Source of the DNA: a virus
Direction: 5' to 3' (one strand)
Virus record (IMG/VR): IMGVR_UViG_3300020202_000458
Span: 1-32,281 of that record
DNA: 32,281 bases
The notes under the pieces are model-generated. The model did not search any database, was not told the origin of the DNA, and saw only the letters and a list, made by a program, of their open reading frames with translations. Position numbers and translations under genes: made by a program. Of this stretch, positions 13,869 through 20,582 are shown in pieces. How positions within the stretch are numbered: position 1 is the stretch's first letter; the number at the start of each line of letters is the position of its first letter.

Positions 13869-14764
13869 GGTAGCCTCCGTCGCGGCGGCGGCTCTTCCGT
13901 CGCCGAGTTGGCCGCGACTCGCCCCGCCCCGCGTCCTGCTGCCTGCAAGGTGCGGCGCATGGGCGTGGTATAGCGGGGGTTGGTCAGAAAATCGTGGGCC
14001 AGCCCCTTGATCAGCCCGAACGCGCCCATCGACCCCCCGAGGCCCACGGGCATCTTCTTTTGAATCCCCCGCATAGCCAAGGACGCGGCCACAATCGGGG
14101 CAATCTTCTTGCCCACGCCTGTCCGCAGGGCGGTTGTCCCCGCACCCAACGCTTCCCCGGCGGCCGTGCCCGTTGCGGCTGCTGTGGCGGCACTGCCCGG
14201 CGTCGTATCCCCGTGCGCCGCCGAGACCGCTGCCGCCGACCCGGCTTCTCCGCCAATGCGTCCGGTCAGAGCTGCCAGCTTGTTGAGCTGAGCCATCATC
14301 GCCGGACTGGCCGAGTTGGGAATCATCTTGACCAAGCCTTTGATAGCGGCGGCCCGAGCAGGCCCAACAGGCAAGAAGAACGAGGCCAGCTGCCCTGCTC
14401 CCTTCCCCAGCTGCTCCCCACCTCGCCCCGTAGCCTCCAGCTCCGCAGGCTCCTGAGCAAAGGCGGCGCTCGGGTCGGTGCCTTCCGGCCCCACTAGCTT
14501 GGCGAGCGCATCCGTCAGCTGACCGAGCACGGGCGTGTTGTGGACGCCCTTACCGAGATTGAAGGCGACATCGCCCCCCTCCTTGGCCACGCCGGTCAGC
14601 AGATCCTTGAGAAACTCCAGACCCGTGTAGTCGGCGAACTCGGCCCCCGACGTGTCCGTTGGTCCCGGGATGCCAGTCGGGGTCTTGTCCTTGAGGGTCG
14701 GCCCCTGGGCTTTCTTGCTGGCCCGGAGCTGCTGCAAGTCCTGTCCGAATGTTCCCTGCGGCAT
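13865..14764 (-). CDS. Putative internal/ejection virion protein, Ala/Gly-rich, 299 aa
   Basis: No named family recognised. The middle is rich in Ala and Gly with several hydrophobic stretches (GQLASFFLPVGPARAAAIKG, AGSAAAVSAAHG, IAPIVAASLAMRG), like membrane-active injection proteins of podoviruses. It carries the recurrent RRxL motif twice, as MRRTLQAAG and at the C-terminus, PPPRRRLP. The ATG overlaps the previous stop as TAATG. Position after the nozzle and tail genes fits an ejection protein. Confidence 0.65.
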   Translation of the reverse strand: MPQGTFGQDLQQLRASKKAQGPTLKDKTPTGIPGPTDTSGAEFADYTGLEFLKDLLTGVAKEGGDVAFNLGKGVHNTPVLGQLTDALAKLVGPEGTDPSAAFAQEPAELEATGRGGEQLGKGAGQLASFFLPVGPARAAAIKGLVKMIPNSASPAMMAQLNKLAALTGRIGGEAGSAAAVSAAHGDTTPGSAATAAATGTAAGEALGAGTTALRTGVGKKIAPIVAASLAMRGIQKKMPVGLGGSMGAFGLIKGLAHDFLTNPRYTTPMRRTLQAAGRGAGRVAANSATEEPPPRRRLP

Positions 14765-16125
14765 TAGTGAATCACCTTGTATCCGGCAGCTTCCGCCGCC
14801 TTAGCCTGCTCTTCAACGGTCGTGCCCTTCAGCTCCGCCAGCTGCTCCAGTTCATCCTTGGTCACGAACACCCGGCCCAGCGACTGCCCCGACTTGAGCG
14901 CCAGTCCGGCGATGGTGCGGCGGCGCGTGGACCACTTGTTCTGGAGGGTCTGGTCATCGTCGCCCGGCTTCCACGCACTCGTCGCCTGATAGTTGGCCCA
15001 CTCTTTCTCTCCGATGCTGGCGCCTGACTCATCACGGGCCTGGGCGTTGATGAACTCCCGAGTCGCCTGCGCATACTGCCGCACCACCGGGTCCGTGATG
15101 GCCTCAGGGGCATTGACCTGCGCCAGCGTTAGTGCCAGCCCCCGCTTGGCGAGCACCGGCTCCAGCTGTAGCAGGAGATTGTGCGAGGACCGCGCCCGCT
15201 CGGCGTAGGCCGCCGAGTCCCGCATCGAATCGGTGACTGTTTCCGAGGGAAGACCCGAGTCCACCGTGTCCGTCTGGGTCTTGTCGATGACCATGTAGAC
15301 CTTGTTCCCATCCTCCCCCTTCGTCTCGACAATCTCGTATTGGGGCTTAAAGTCCCCCGCCCCCATGGCCTTGTCGGCCTTCTGCTGCGAGAGCTGACGG
15401 GCGTAAGCGACAGCGGCCTCCCGGTCCACGAACGCTTTCACGTTCTTGGGGTTGTTCTGCACGTCCGTCCTCGCCTGCTCGGTCGCCGACGTGACCGTCG
15501 CCTGCCGAGTGCCCTCTTCCTCCGGCGTGCGCTCCGTGCGGACCTGTCCCAAGTCCCCCAACTCTTCGTTGGTCTTGTATTCCGTGACCTGCTGCCCGTT
15601 CACAATACGTGTGACCGGCTTCCGGTCCTGGGCACGGGTCAGGGCCGACCGCTTCTCGTTGGCCTCGGCCAGCAGCCGCTCGAAATCGGGATGCTGCTCG
15701 GAGGTAATATCCCCCGTGACCATCGGGAAGCCGCCAAATCCCGGGCTCGTCTCGGCTCCCGTGACCTGCTCGGGCTGCACCCCCCGTTCCAAGAAGCGAC
15801 GACGCAAGCCCAGCTCCGTGGGCACGGCCGTGGGCGACGTTGCCGAGGCAATCTCCTGCCCGACCGGGGCCAGCCGACGCCGGGCTGGGGGCTGCATCCG
15901 CTCCAGCTGGTCAGCGGGAAGCACCCCCCCCAGCTGCTCCGGGTCTACGTCTCCCGAGAGCACCTTCGGTAGCAGCGTGGTGATGAGCGAGTGCTCACGG
16001 CTGGCCTTTGCCAGCTCCCCCTGTCGCTGTGTCTGGAGCTTGTTGGCCAGCAGCATGGACGCGACACTGGAGATACCCTCTCCCAGCCCGCTCAGGCCCC
16101 GTGCCAGTCGTCGTCGGCGTGCCAT
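14764..16125 (-). CDS. Putative internal virion protein with RRRL motifs, 453 aa
   Basis: Starts MARRRRLARGLSGLGEGIS, with further copies ARRRLAPVG and LRRRFLERG in the first 115 residues. The middle is charged and probably helical (EQARTDVQNNPKNVKAFVDR). The C-terminal 150 residues contain SIGEKEWANYQATSAWKPGD and an RTIAGLALKSG segment, a pattern I associate with phage internal or scaffold-like proteins but cannot name. It starts one base after the upstream stop and has GGAG upstream. Confidence 0.7.
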   Translation of the reverse strand: MARRRRLARGLSGLGEGISSVASMLLANKLQTQRQGELAKASREHSLITTLLPKVLSGDVDPEQLGGVLPADQLERMQPPARRRLAPVGQEIASATSPTAVPTELGLRRRFLERGVQPEQVTGAETSPGFGGFPMVTGDITSEQHPDFERLLAEANEKRSALTRAQDRKPVTRIVNGQQVTEYKTNEELGDLGQVRTERTPEEEGTRQATVTSATEQARTDVQNNPKNVKAFVDREAAVAYARQLSQQKADKAMGAGDFKPQYEIVETKGEDGNKVYMVIDKTQTDTVDSGLPSETVTDSMRDSAAYAERARSSHNLLLQLEPVLAKRGLALTLAQVNAPEAITDPVVRQYAQATREFINAQARDESGASIGEKEWANYQATSAWKPGDDDQTLQNKWSTRRRTIAGLALKSGQSLGRVFVTKDELEQLAELKGTTVEEQAKAAEAAGYKVIH

Positions 16126-16126
16126 G

Positions 16127-16354
16127 TTACGGCGTCTCCGTGGTCGGCTTGGGCTTGTTCAGCACCCGCCGCTTGAGCATGTTCATCCCGACCCCGGCGA
16201 GACTCCCGCCAAGGCCCCCCAGCACCCCGCCACCCATCTGCCCTATGACGTTGGGGAGGAGCTGCGAGAGGAGCTGCAACAGGTCGCCGGGCTGCTCCTC
16301 TTCGAGCGCCGACGTGTCCGTGAGTGTGCGCCGATTGAGCATGTCACCGGGCAT
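16127..16354 (-). CDS. Small glycine-zipper protein, 75 aa
   Basis: MPGDMLNRRTLTDTS, then an acidic stretch, then a hydrophobic glycine-rich segment (IGQMGGGVLGGLGGSLAGVG) that could insert in a membrane, then MLKRRVLNKPKP. RRTL and RRVL bracket the hydrophobic core. The start at 16354 has GGAGG upstream and overlaps the previous gene by 11 bases. Candidate ejection or pore component (inference). Confidence 0.65.
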   Translation of the reverse strand: MPGDMLNRRTLTDTSALEEEQPGDLLQLLSQLLPNVIGQMGGGVLGGLGGSLAGVGMNMLKRRVLNKPKPTTETP

Positions 16355-16658
16355 TCCCGGCCTCCATCAGCTGCTGAAGCAGCCGCATAATCGGGTCCGT
16401 GGCCCCGCCCCCGGACGTCGGCTCGCCAGTCAGATGCCCGATGTTGCCAGGGTTGGGTGTCGCCGTGGGGTTGGCGCTGACGCTCGGCCCAACTGGCGGC
16501 ATCCCTGGGGAGGGTGGGGGAGCCTGCGGGGCCATGTTCTGGTCGAGCCGACGACGGCCGCCACCCCCCATGCCCCCGCCCATCGGACCATCCGCCATCT
16601 TCGGGCCGATGCCCAGCGGCTTGCTGCCGTATCCGGCCAGTGTGCGGCGTGTAATCAT
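16344..16658 (-). CDS. Gly/Pro-rich small virion-locus protein, 104 aa
   Basis: Begins MITRRTLAGYG, with the ATG inside palindrome copy 8, and has GRRRLDQNM near residue 38. The rest is Gly, Pro, Met-rich and probably disordered. GGGAG lies upstream, so the palindrome sits between ribosome-binding site and start. Family unknown; it shares the RRxL motif with all small neighbours. Confidence 0.62.
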   Translation of the reverse strand: MITRRTLAGYGSKPLGIGPKMADGPMGGGMGGGGRRRLDQNMAPQAPPPSPGMPPVGPSVSANPTATPNPGNIGHLTGEPTSGGGATDPIMRLLQQLMEAGNAR

Positions 16659-16661
16659 TAC
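16651..16661. repeat. Palindrome GTAATSATTAC, copy 8 (exact)
   Basis: Exact core with T/G flanks. It contains the ATG start (16656-16658) of the 104-aa gene and lies 7 bases after the stop of the previous gene. Confidence 0.85.
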
Positions 16662-16668
16662 GGGCTCC

Positions 16669-17721
16669 CTAGTTTCCGATGTAGCCGCCGCGCGACTGCT
16701 GAAGTAGCGCGAGCATCATCTGCATGAGGGGCGCAATCGCGTCCATCCGCCCCTGCTGAATCGCGGCGGCCACTTCCTCCCGCCGTAACCCGAACTCGGC
16801 TAAGAACTGGTTCCATTCCATGTTCCGGTCGAGCACGCCGAGGGCAATCTCGGACATGATGCGCTGGCGGTCCTGCGCTGACCGGGCTCCAGCCAGCCGC
16901 TGCTCAATCACGTCCCGCTGCCAGCCCGTGGCCCGCTCCAAAGCCGACATCTCAGCCTCATCGGCGCGCACGGACTCGTCAAACTCGGACTCGCGCAGCT
17001 GCTCCAGATACGCGCGCTGAAGAGGTAGAAACGCGCGTTCCGTGCTCATCAGCTCGGAGCCCTCTTCGGCTCCCGGCAAACTAACCAGTCCCCGGTCAGC
17101 CAGCACGCCGCGCAGGTCGCCGAGGGCTGCTTCCAGCCCACTGGTCAGGTTCTCCCGGGCCGCTTCCTGCCGGTTGAAGAGCCGCTCGCTATTCACGCCC
17201 CCGCCCGCCGTGCGCTCCAGCAGGTCGGCGTAGTAGCCCTCCAGCCCCAACGGGTCCCAGCCCTCCATCATGTCGAGCAGGGTGTCATCAATCGCGGGGC
17301 TCAGGTTCTCCCCAGGCACCTCGAAGACGGGGAAATCGCCGGGCTGGATGTGCGACAAGTCCACATCCGGCTGACTGTTCATGGCCTCCAGGGCTCGAAG
17401 CAACTCCTCCAGCTGGGCATCGGTAATCGCGGCTCCCGTGCCTCGGCCGTAGGTGCCGCCGACGTTGACCACACCATCGCCGTCCGGGTCCAAGTCGCCG
17501 CCGACTCCGCCGTCACTGGCCGTCTGTCGCTGAAAACGGTCTCGGGCAGTCTGCTGCCAACCGCCGAACACGTCCCCCCAAGACCGCTGGTATTCCGCGC
17601 CCTGATACGCCCCCGAGTCCAGGGACGCATTGTTCCAGAGGCCGTCAAAGTCCCCCTGGTCGTAGCCCCCGATGGACGACAGGAAGGAGTCGTATTGGGC
17701 GCGGGCTTCCTCACGAGTCAT
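16669..17721 (-). CDS. Putative internal virion protein, helical, 350 aa
   Basis: Unnamed family. Residues about 75-95 contain DPDGDGVVNVGG, an EF-hand/dockerin-like calcium loop. After about 170 the sequence is strongly helical and charged (LQRAYLEQLRESEF, ATGWQRDVIEQRLAGARSAQ), ending in a Met/Gln-rich helix (APLMQMMLALLQQSRGG). Unlike its neighbours it lacks RRRL. Start overlaps the previous stop as TAATG, with GGAGG upstream. Confidence 0.7.
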   Translation of the reverse strand: MTREEARAQYDSFLSSIGGYDQGDFDGLWNNASLDSGAYQGAEYQRSWGDVFGGWQQTARDRFQRQTASDGGVGGDLDPDGDGVVNVGGTYGRGTGAAITDAQLEELLRALEAMNSQPDVDLSHIQPGDFPVFEVPGENLSPAIDDTLLDMMEGWDPLGLEGYYADLLERTAGGGVNSERLFNRQEAARENLTSGLEAALGDLRGVLADRGLVSLPGAEEGSELMSTERAFLPLQRAYLEQLRESEFDESVRADEAEMSALERATGWQRDVIEQRLAGARSAQDRQRIMSEIALGVLDRNMEWNQFLAEFGLRREEVAAAIQQGRMDAIAPLMQMMLALLQQSRGGYIGN

Positions 17722-17957
17722 TACAGCCTCCGCCGTCCCAGCTCAGGGGACAGTCGCCGCCGCGCCAGCTTGACGGCCACGCTCTCCATCGGGTCCGCTT
17801 CCCGTTCCAACGTTGAGGGCCGAGCAGGGGGACGATAGGTGTCCACCATCCCCCCCTCGGCCTGCGGCGGCTGTGTGACCTCCAGCCGCCGTCGCTCCAC
17901 CGGCCCCTGCATCGGGGTCGTAGGTTCTGCCGGGCGCGTGCTCCCGTAGGAGTCCAT
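17721..17957 (-). CDS. RRRL-repeat protein, 78 aa
   Basis: A short, apparently disordered protein with three RRRL motifs: ERRRLEV at 21-27, ARRRLSP at 65-71 and GRRRL as the last five residues. Two further similar segments, MDSYGSTRPAEPT and VDTYRPPARPST, look like an internal duplication. Start and stop both use TAATG overlaps. It is the densest carrier of the motif and may be a linker or docking protein (inference). Confidence 0.68.
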   Translation of the reverse strand: MDSYGSTRPAEPTTPMQGPVERRRLEVTQPPQAEGGMVDTYRPPARPSTLEREADPMESVAVKLARRRLSPELGRRRL

Positions 17958-18433
17958 TACCGTCCCCCCTGCCCGAGAATCAGCTCGATGGCGGACAGGG
18001 CTTGCTCCGGGGAGCTGGGGCCGTGGTCCCCCGGAGGCCGCTGCCATGGGTCACGGCCACCCGGAGGCTCACCATTCTCGCCCAGCCGCCGCCGACTGAT
18101 ACCCGCCCCCGGCGACGTGCGGAGATTGGGGTTCAGCCGATTGGCGTCCTGCCCGGGAGCGGAGATGGCCATCGGTAAGGCCCCACCCACGAACGACGGC
18201 AGCGGATTCACCGTTGTGCGTAGGGTCACAGGCTCATTGGCCCGTGCGATAACGGCATTGAGCAGGTCGTCCAGCTGCGACTTGACTCCGCCCATCATGA
18301 TTTTGGGGTCCAGCTCCCCCTCACCCTCGAAGGATGACAGCTCCTGGCCTTCCGGGGCCGTGATGCCGCCGAGCAGCGACCCCCCAAGGACCGACGAGAT
18401 GAGAGCGATTTCACTTGCGCCAAAGTCAGGCAT
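17957..18433 (-). CDS. Hypothetical virion-locus protein, 158 aa
   Basis: N-terminus MPDFGASEIALISSVLGGSL is hydrophobic and glycine-rich. A helical segment (VKSQLDDLLNAVIARAN) follows, then a Pro/Gly-rich C-terminal half with ISRRRLGENG. Overlaps the GNAT gene by 8 bases. Probably another internal virion component by position; no family recognised. Confidence 0.65.
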   Translation of the reverse strand: MPDFGASEIALISSVLGGSLLGGITAPEGQELSSFEGEGELDPKIMMGGVKSQLDDLLNAVIARANEPVTLRTTVNPLPSFVGGALPMAISAPGQDANRLNPNLRTSPGAGISRRRLGENGEPPGGRDPWQRPPGDHGPSSPEQALSAIELILGQGGR

Positions 18434-19139
18434 TCTCGGGCTCCGGTGTAATGCTTACAGCCTCCCACGTCAGGATGTAGGAGAGCTGAAAGCCGACTGA
18501 CCGATACATGCGGGCGGTCGCGTCGTCGTCCGTGTAGATGGCGAACTTCTTCACCTCGGGATACGTGGCCGAGGCAATCTTCAGCAGTTGTGGGGCAATC
18601 ACGCGCAGCTGACCTCGGCGGCTCGGGGCCAAGTAGAGCCGGAGCAGGGCGAACTCGGGACCCACGCCCAGCCCGGCGAACCCGATGTGCTCCTCGCCGT
18701 CCGTGAGCGCAAAGAAGTCGGGCTCGAAGGACGCCAGCCGCTCGCGCAGCTCCGAGGAAGTCTTCGGCTGGATACCCAGGAACTTGAGGCCCCGATCCTC
18801 GTCGGCACGAATCCAGTCCCAGAGCCGGTCCCGGTCCTCGTCGGTCGTCTCGCGCCCAGACAAGGCCCCGGCGATGGCGGTTTCCACGTCGGCCTCGGTG
18901 GGCTCGGGGAGGGCGGCTTCCCACGTCTCGCCTTCTGTCACCGTGCCGTCATCCTCGATAGTGACTGGCACGTTGCCCTCGAAGAGCTTCTCTTCGTCTA
19001 CGAGCATGGGCACATGGGCAGCAGCCCGCTGAAGTCGCCGCTCCCACGCATCCGCCGATGGTCCCGCCTCGGTCGAAGTGGCGCTCTCGACCTCGACCTG
19101 TTCTGCCCGTCTGGGCTTCCGATGTCTCTCTTGGCGCAT
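18426..19139 (-). CDS. Protein with C-terminal GNAT acetyltransferase domain, 237 aa
   Basis: Residues about 140-220 match the GNAT fold: EEHIGFAGLG strand, LLRLYLAPSRRGQLRVIAPQ (motif A with acetyl-CoA loop), and DATARMYRSVGF (motif B). The N-terminal 130 residues are acidic and look like a separate or disordered region. First gene after the candidate promoter at 19234-19263, with AGGAACAGGAC before the ATG. Phage GNATs may modify capsid or host proteins; substrate unknown. A one-mismatch palindrome lies at its 3' end. Confidence 0.78.
   Translation of the reverse strand: MRQERHRKPRRAEQVEVESATSTEAGPSADAWERRLQRAAAHVPMLVDEEKLFEGNVPVTIEDDGTVTEGETWEAALPEPTEADVETAIAGALSGRETTDEDRDRLWDWIRADEDRGLKFLGIQPKTSSELRERLASFEPDFFALTDGEEHIGFAGLGVGPEFALLRLYLAPSRRGQLRVIAPQLLKIASATYPEVKKFAIYTDDDATARMYRSVGFQLSYILTWEAVSITPEPENA
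18448..18458. repeat. Palindrome variant (GTAATGCTTAC), one mismatch
   Basis: Ten of 11 core matches with T/A flanks. Near the 3' end of the GNAT gene, just before the next start. Confidence 0.45.
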
Positions 19140-19197
19140 GTCCTGTTCCTCTCAAGAAATGCTAGGAAAAACCCTTCTCCCCACACCCCACTACCCG

Positions 19198-19227
19198 GAG
19201 GGGAGTGGGCTACCGCCCCCTCCCCTC
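19198..19227. other. Strong GC-rich hairpin in the GNAT gene leader
   Basis: Arms GAGGGGAG (19198-19205) and CTCCCCTC (19220-19227) pair perfectly, and an inner GGGC/GCCC adds four more pairs. It would lie at the very 5' end of a transcript from the promoter at 19234-19263, as a stability element would. No T-tract follows directly. Confidence 0.5.
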
Positions 19228-19233
19228 GCGCCG

Positions 19234-19263
19234 AGCTTACGAGTTTGCTGGGCTAGGTGTCAA
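19234..19263 (-). promoter_or_regulatory. Candidate leftward promoter with perfect -35
   Basis: Minus strand TTGACA (19258-19263), 18-base spacer, then TAAGCT (19234-19239), a poor -10. Initiation would be near 19227, giving a leader of about 88 bases to the GNAT gene. The position after a terminator-like hairpin supports it; the -10 does not. Confidence 0.5.
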
Positions 19264-19264
19264 G

Positions 19265-19289
19265 AAAATGGCCATTTTTGGCCTGTTTT
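19265..19289 (-). terminator. Hairpin with flanking A/T runs, putative terminator
   Basis: GGCCA and TGGCC arms with a 4-base loop, bracketed by AAAA and TTTT. On the minus strand this reads A-tract, stem, then TTTTC, shortly after the stop at 19305. The stem is short, so termination may be partial. Confidence 0.5.
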
Positions 19290-19297
19290 GGCTCCTC

Positions 19298-19308
19298 GTA
19301 ATGATTAC
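19298..19308. repeat. Palindrome GTAATSATTAC, copy 9 (exact)
   Basis: Exact core with C/G flanks, containing the TAA stop (19305-19307) of the 139-aa gene, immediately before the terminator and promoter candidates. Confidence 0.85.
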
Positions 19309-19724
19309 GCGGGCGGCAGTTCGTCTCGCAAAATCCGCTCCCGCTCGGCGATTGGGAAGTCATCTGGTAGCGCAGTTCCCAGTAACCGTATTCCGATGGA
19401 GAACAGCCCGTCCTCCCACTTGCCTGAGGCCTCCCCCAGCGTCATAAAGTGATGCAGGTCTCGATTCCCGGCCGCTCGCAGGTCTTGCACGGCGTCGAAC
19501 TGGTCCCGGGTCAGGAGCAGGTAGAAGCGAGCCACGGTGAAGATACGGGGCACAGAGGGACGGGCATAAACCCCATTGGCCAATACCGCATCCACCGAGG
19601 CAGCGTCATAGTCCGCTTTTGTGGTGAGCGTGTAGCCGTCAGGCGCGGGCCGGTCATCGGGGACAGCAATCAACCCCTTCACACGGTTCGAGCCGTCCAG
19701 TTTGATGTAGTAGCTTAGGGCCAT
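19305..19724 (-). CDS. Small tail-region protein, 139 aa
   Basis: Begins MALSYYIKLDGSNRVKGLIA with beta-rich character, then a helical half (PRIFTVARFYLLLTRDQFDA) ending ERERILRDELPPA. No family recognised. Position directly after the nozzle and small tail genes suggests a tail or fibre accessory. Overlaps the previous gene by 10 bases. Confidence 0.68.
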   Translation of the reverse strand: MALSYYIKLDGSNRVKGLIAVPDDRPAPDGYTLTTKADYDAASVDAVLANGVYARPSVPRIFTVARFYLLLTRDQFDAVQDLRAAGNRDLHHFMTLGEASGKWEDGLFSIGIRLLGTALPDDFPIAERERILRDELPPA

Positions 19725-20038
19725 GTGAGCACGTCAAAGTTAATGGTGCGGCTCGTGCTGAACAAGCCACTGCCCGCATTGAACCGCACGGTCACGTTCG
19801 ATTGGAACTTCCAGCGAATGGAGTCCCCGAACTCGGCCGTGTGCATGATGATGGTGGACTTGGCCGTATCGATACTGCTAATGGTTGCGTCCCCCTGCCC
19901 ACTGCCGTCGAACGACACGGAAGCAGAGATGTGCTGGATGGACGGTCCCGCCACGATGCGAGAGGCCGTCGCCAGATATTGCGTGGACCACATGGCCCGC
20001 GCCATCGTCGCCAGGGAGAAACGGTAGCCGAATCCCAT
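19715..20038 (-). CDS. Small beta-rich tail-region protein, 107 aa
   Basis: MGFGYRFSLATMARAMWSTQ followed by alternating beta-like segments (ISASVSFDGSGQGDATIS, VTVRFNAGSGLFSTSRTIN). Looks like a compact beta domain. Virion function inferred from position only. Confidence 0.66.
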   Translation of the reverse strand: MGFGYRFSLATMARAMWSTQYLATASRIVAGPSIQHISASVSFDGSGQGDATISSIDTAKSTIIMHTAEFGDSIRWKFQSNVTVRFNAGSGLFSTSRTINFDVLTWP

Positions 20039-20040
20039 GA

Positions 20041-20388
20041 TTAACCTGCGTTGAACTCTTCGGCGGCGGTCAGACGCACGCCGACATCACTGTTTGCTGC
20101 GTCGGCCGCCGCTTTGATGAACGAGCCGCTATCCCCATGCCACGGTCCCTCGATAATCTCCGTGGAGTTGGGCGGCACATATTCCTCATAGAAGGTATTA
20201 GACTCGGACGCCACACTCGAAAATGGCACAAACCACAGCGTCACCCGCCGCGTCGAGCTGGAGCGGTTGCTGATGGTGACACACTTGAGCACGGCCCCGC
20301 CTTCGGTCAGGTTGTCCCCGAACGTCAGTAGAGTCTGCTCAGTGTTATCCAGCTCAGTCCCAAGATGGACGCGCCTACGCCACGGCAT
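20041..20388 (-). CDS. Small beta-rich virion protein, 115 aa
   Basis: MPWRRRVHLGTELDNTEQTL, then CVTISNRSSSTRRVTLWFVP and YEEYVPPNSTEIIEGPW, a pattern resembling beta-sandwich adaptor or fibre-attachment proteins that phages encode near tail genes. Start overlaps the previous stop. No named family. Confidence 0.68.
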   Translation of the reverse strand: MPWRRRVHLGTELDNTEQTLLTFGDNLTEGGAVLKCVTISNRSSSTRRVTLWFVPFSSVASESNTFYEEYVPPNSTEIIEGPWHGDSGSFIKAAADAANSDVGVRLTAAEEFNAG

Positions 20389-20582
20389 CAGTCACCCCAG
20401 AGATTCTGACCCCAGACGTTGCTGGGGTCTCGCGGCAGCCGGTCAATCAGGTCCTGAATCTGGGCCTGCTGTTGCTGCTGTCGGTTATATGTCAGCCACA
20501 GGGCCGAGGTGGTCTCCTGAGCGTTGCCCTGCTCAATCGAGCCCCAGTCTGGGCCAACGCCCTTTTCGGTTAAGTCCGGCAT
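20388..20582 (-). CDS. Small Gln-rich protein, 64 aa
   Basis: MPDLTEKGVGPDWGSIEQGN, then a QQQQQAQIQDLIDRL helix and a WGQNLWGD end. Start shares a TAATG overlap with the nozzle gene; the stop overlaps the next start. Probably a small tail component by position. Confidence 0.66.
   Translation of the reverse strand: MPDLTEKGVGPDWGSIEQGNAQETTSALWLTYNRQQQQQAQIQDLIDRLPRDPSNVWGQNLWGD

Noticed and set aside
17957-18047. Longer start for the 78-aa RRRL protein
   Set aside because: The extension is a shadow of the neighbour, and the ATG at 17957 gives the TAATG overlap typical of this operon.
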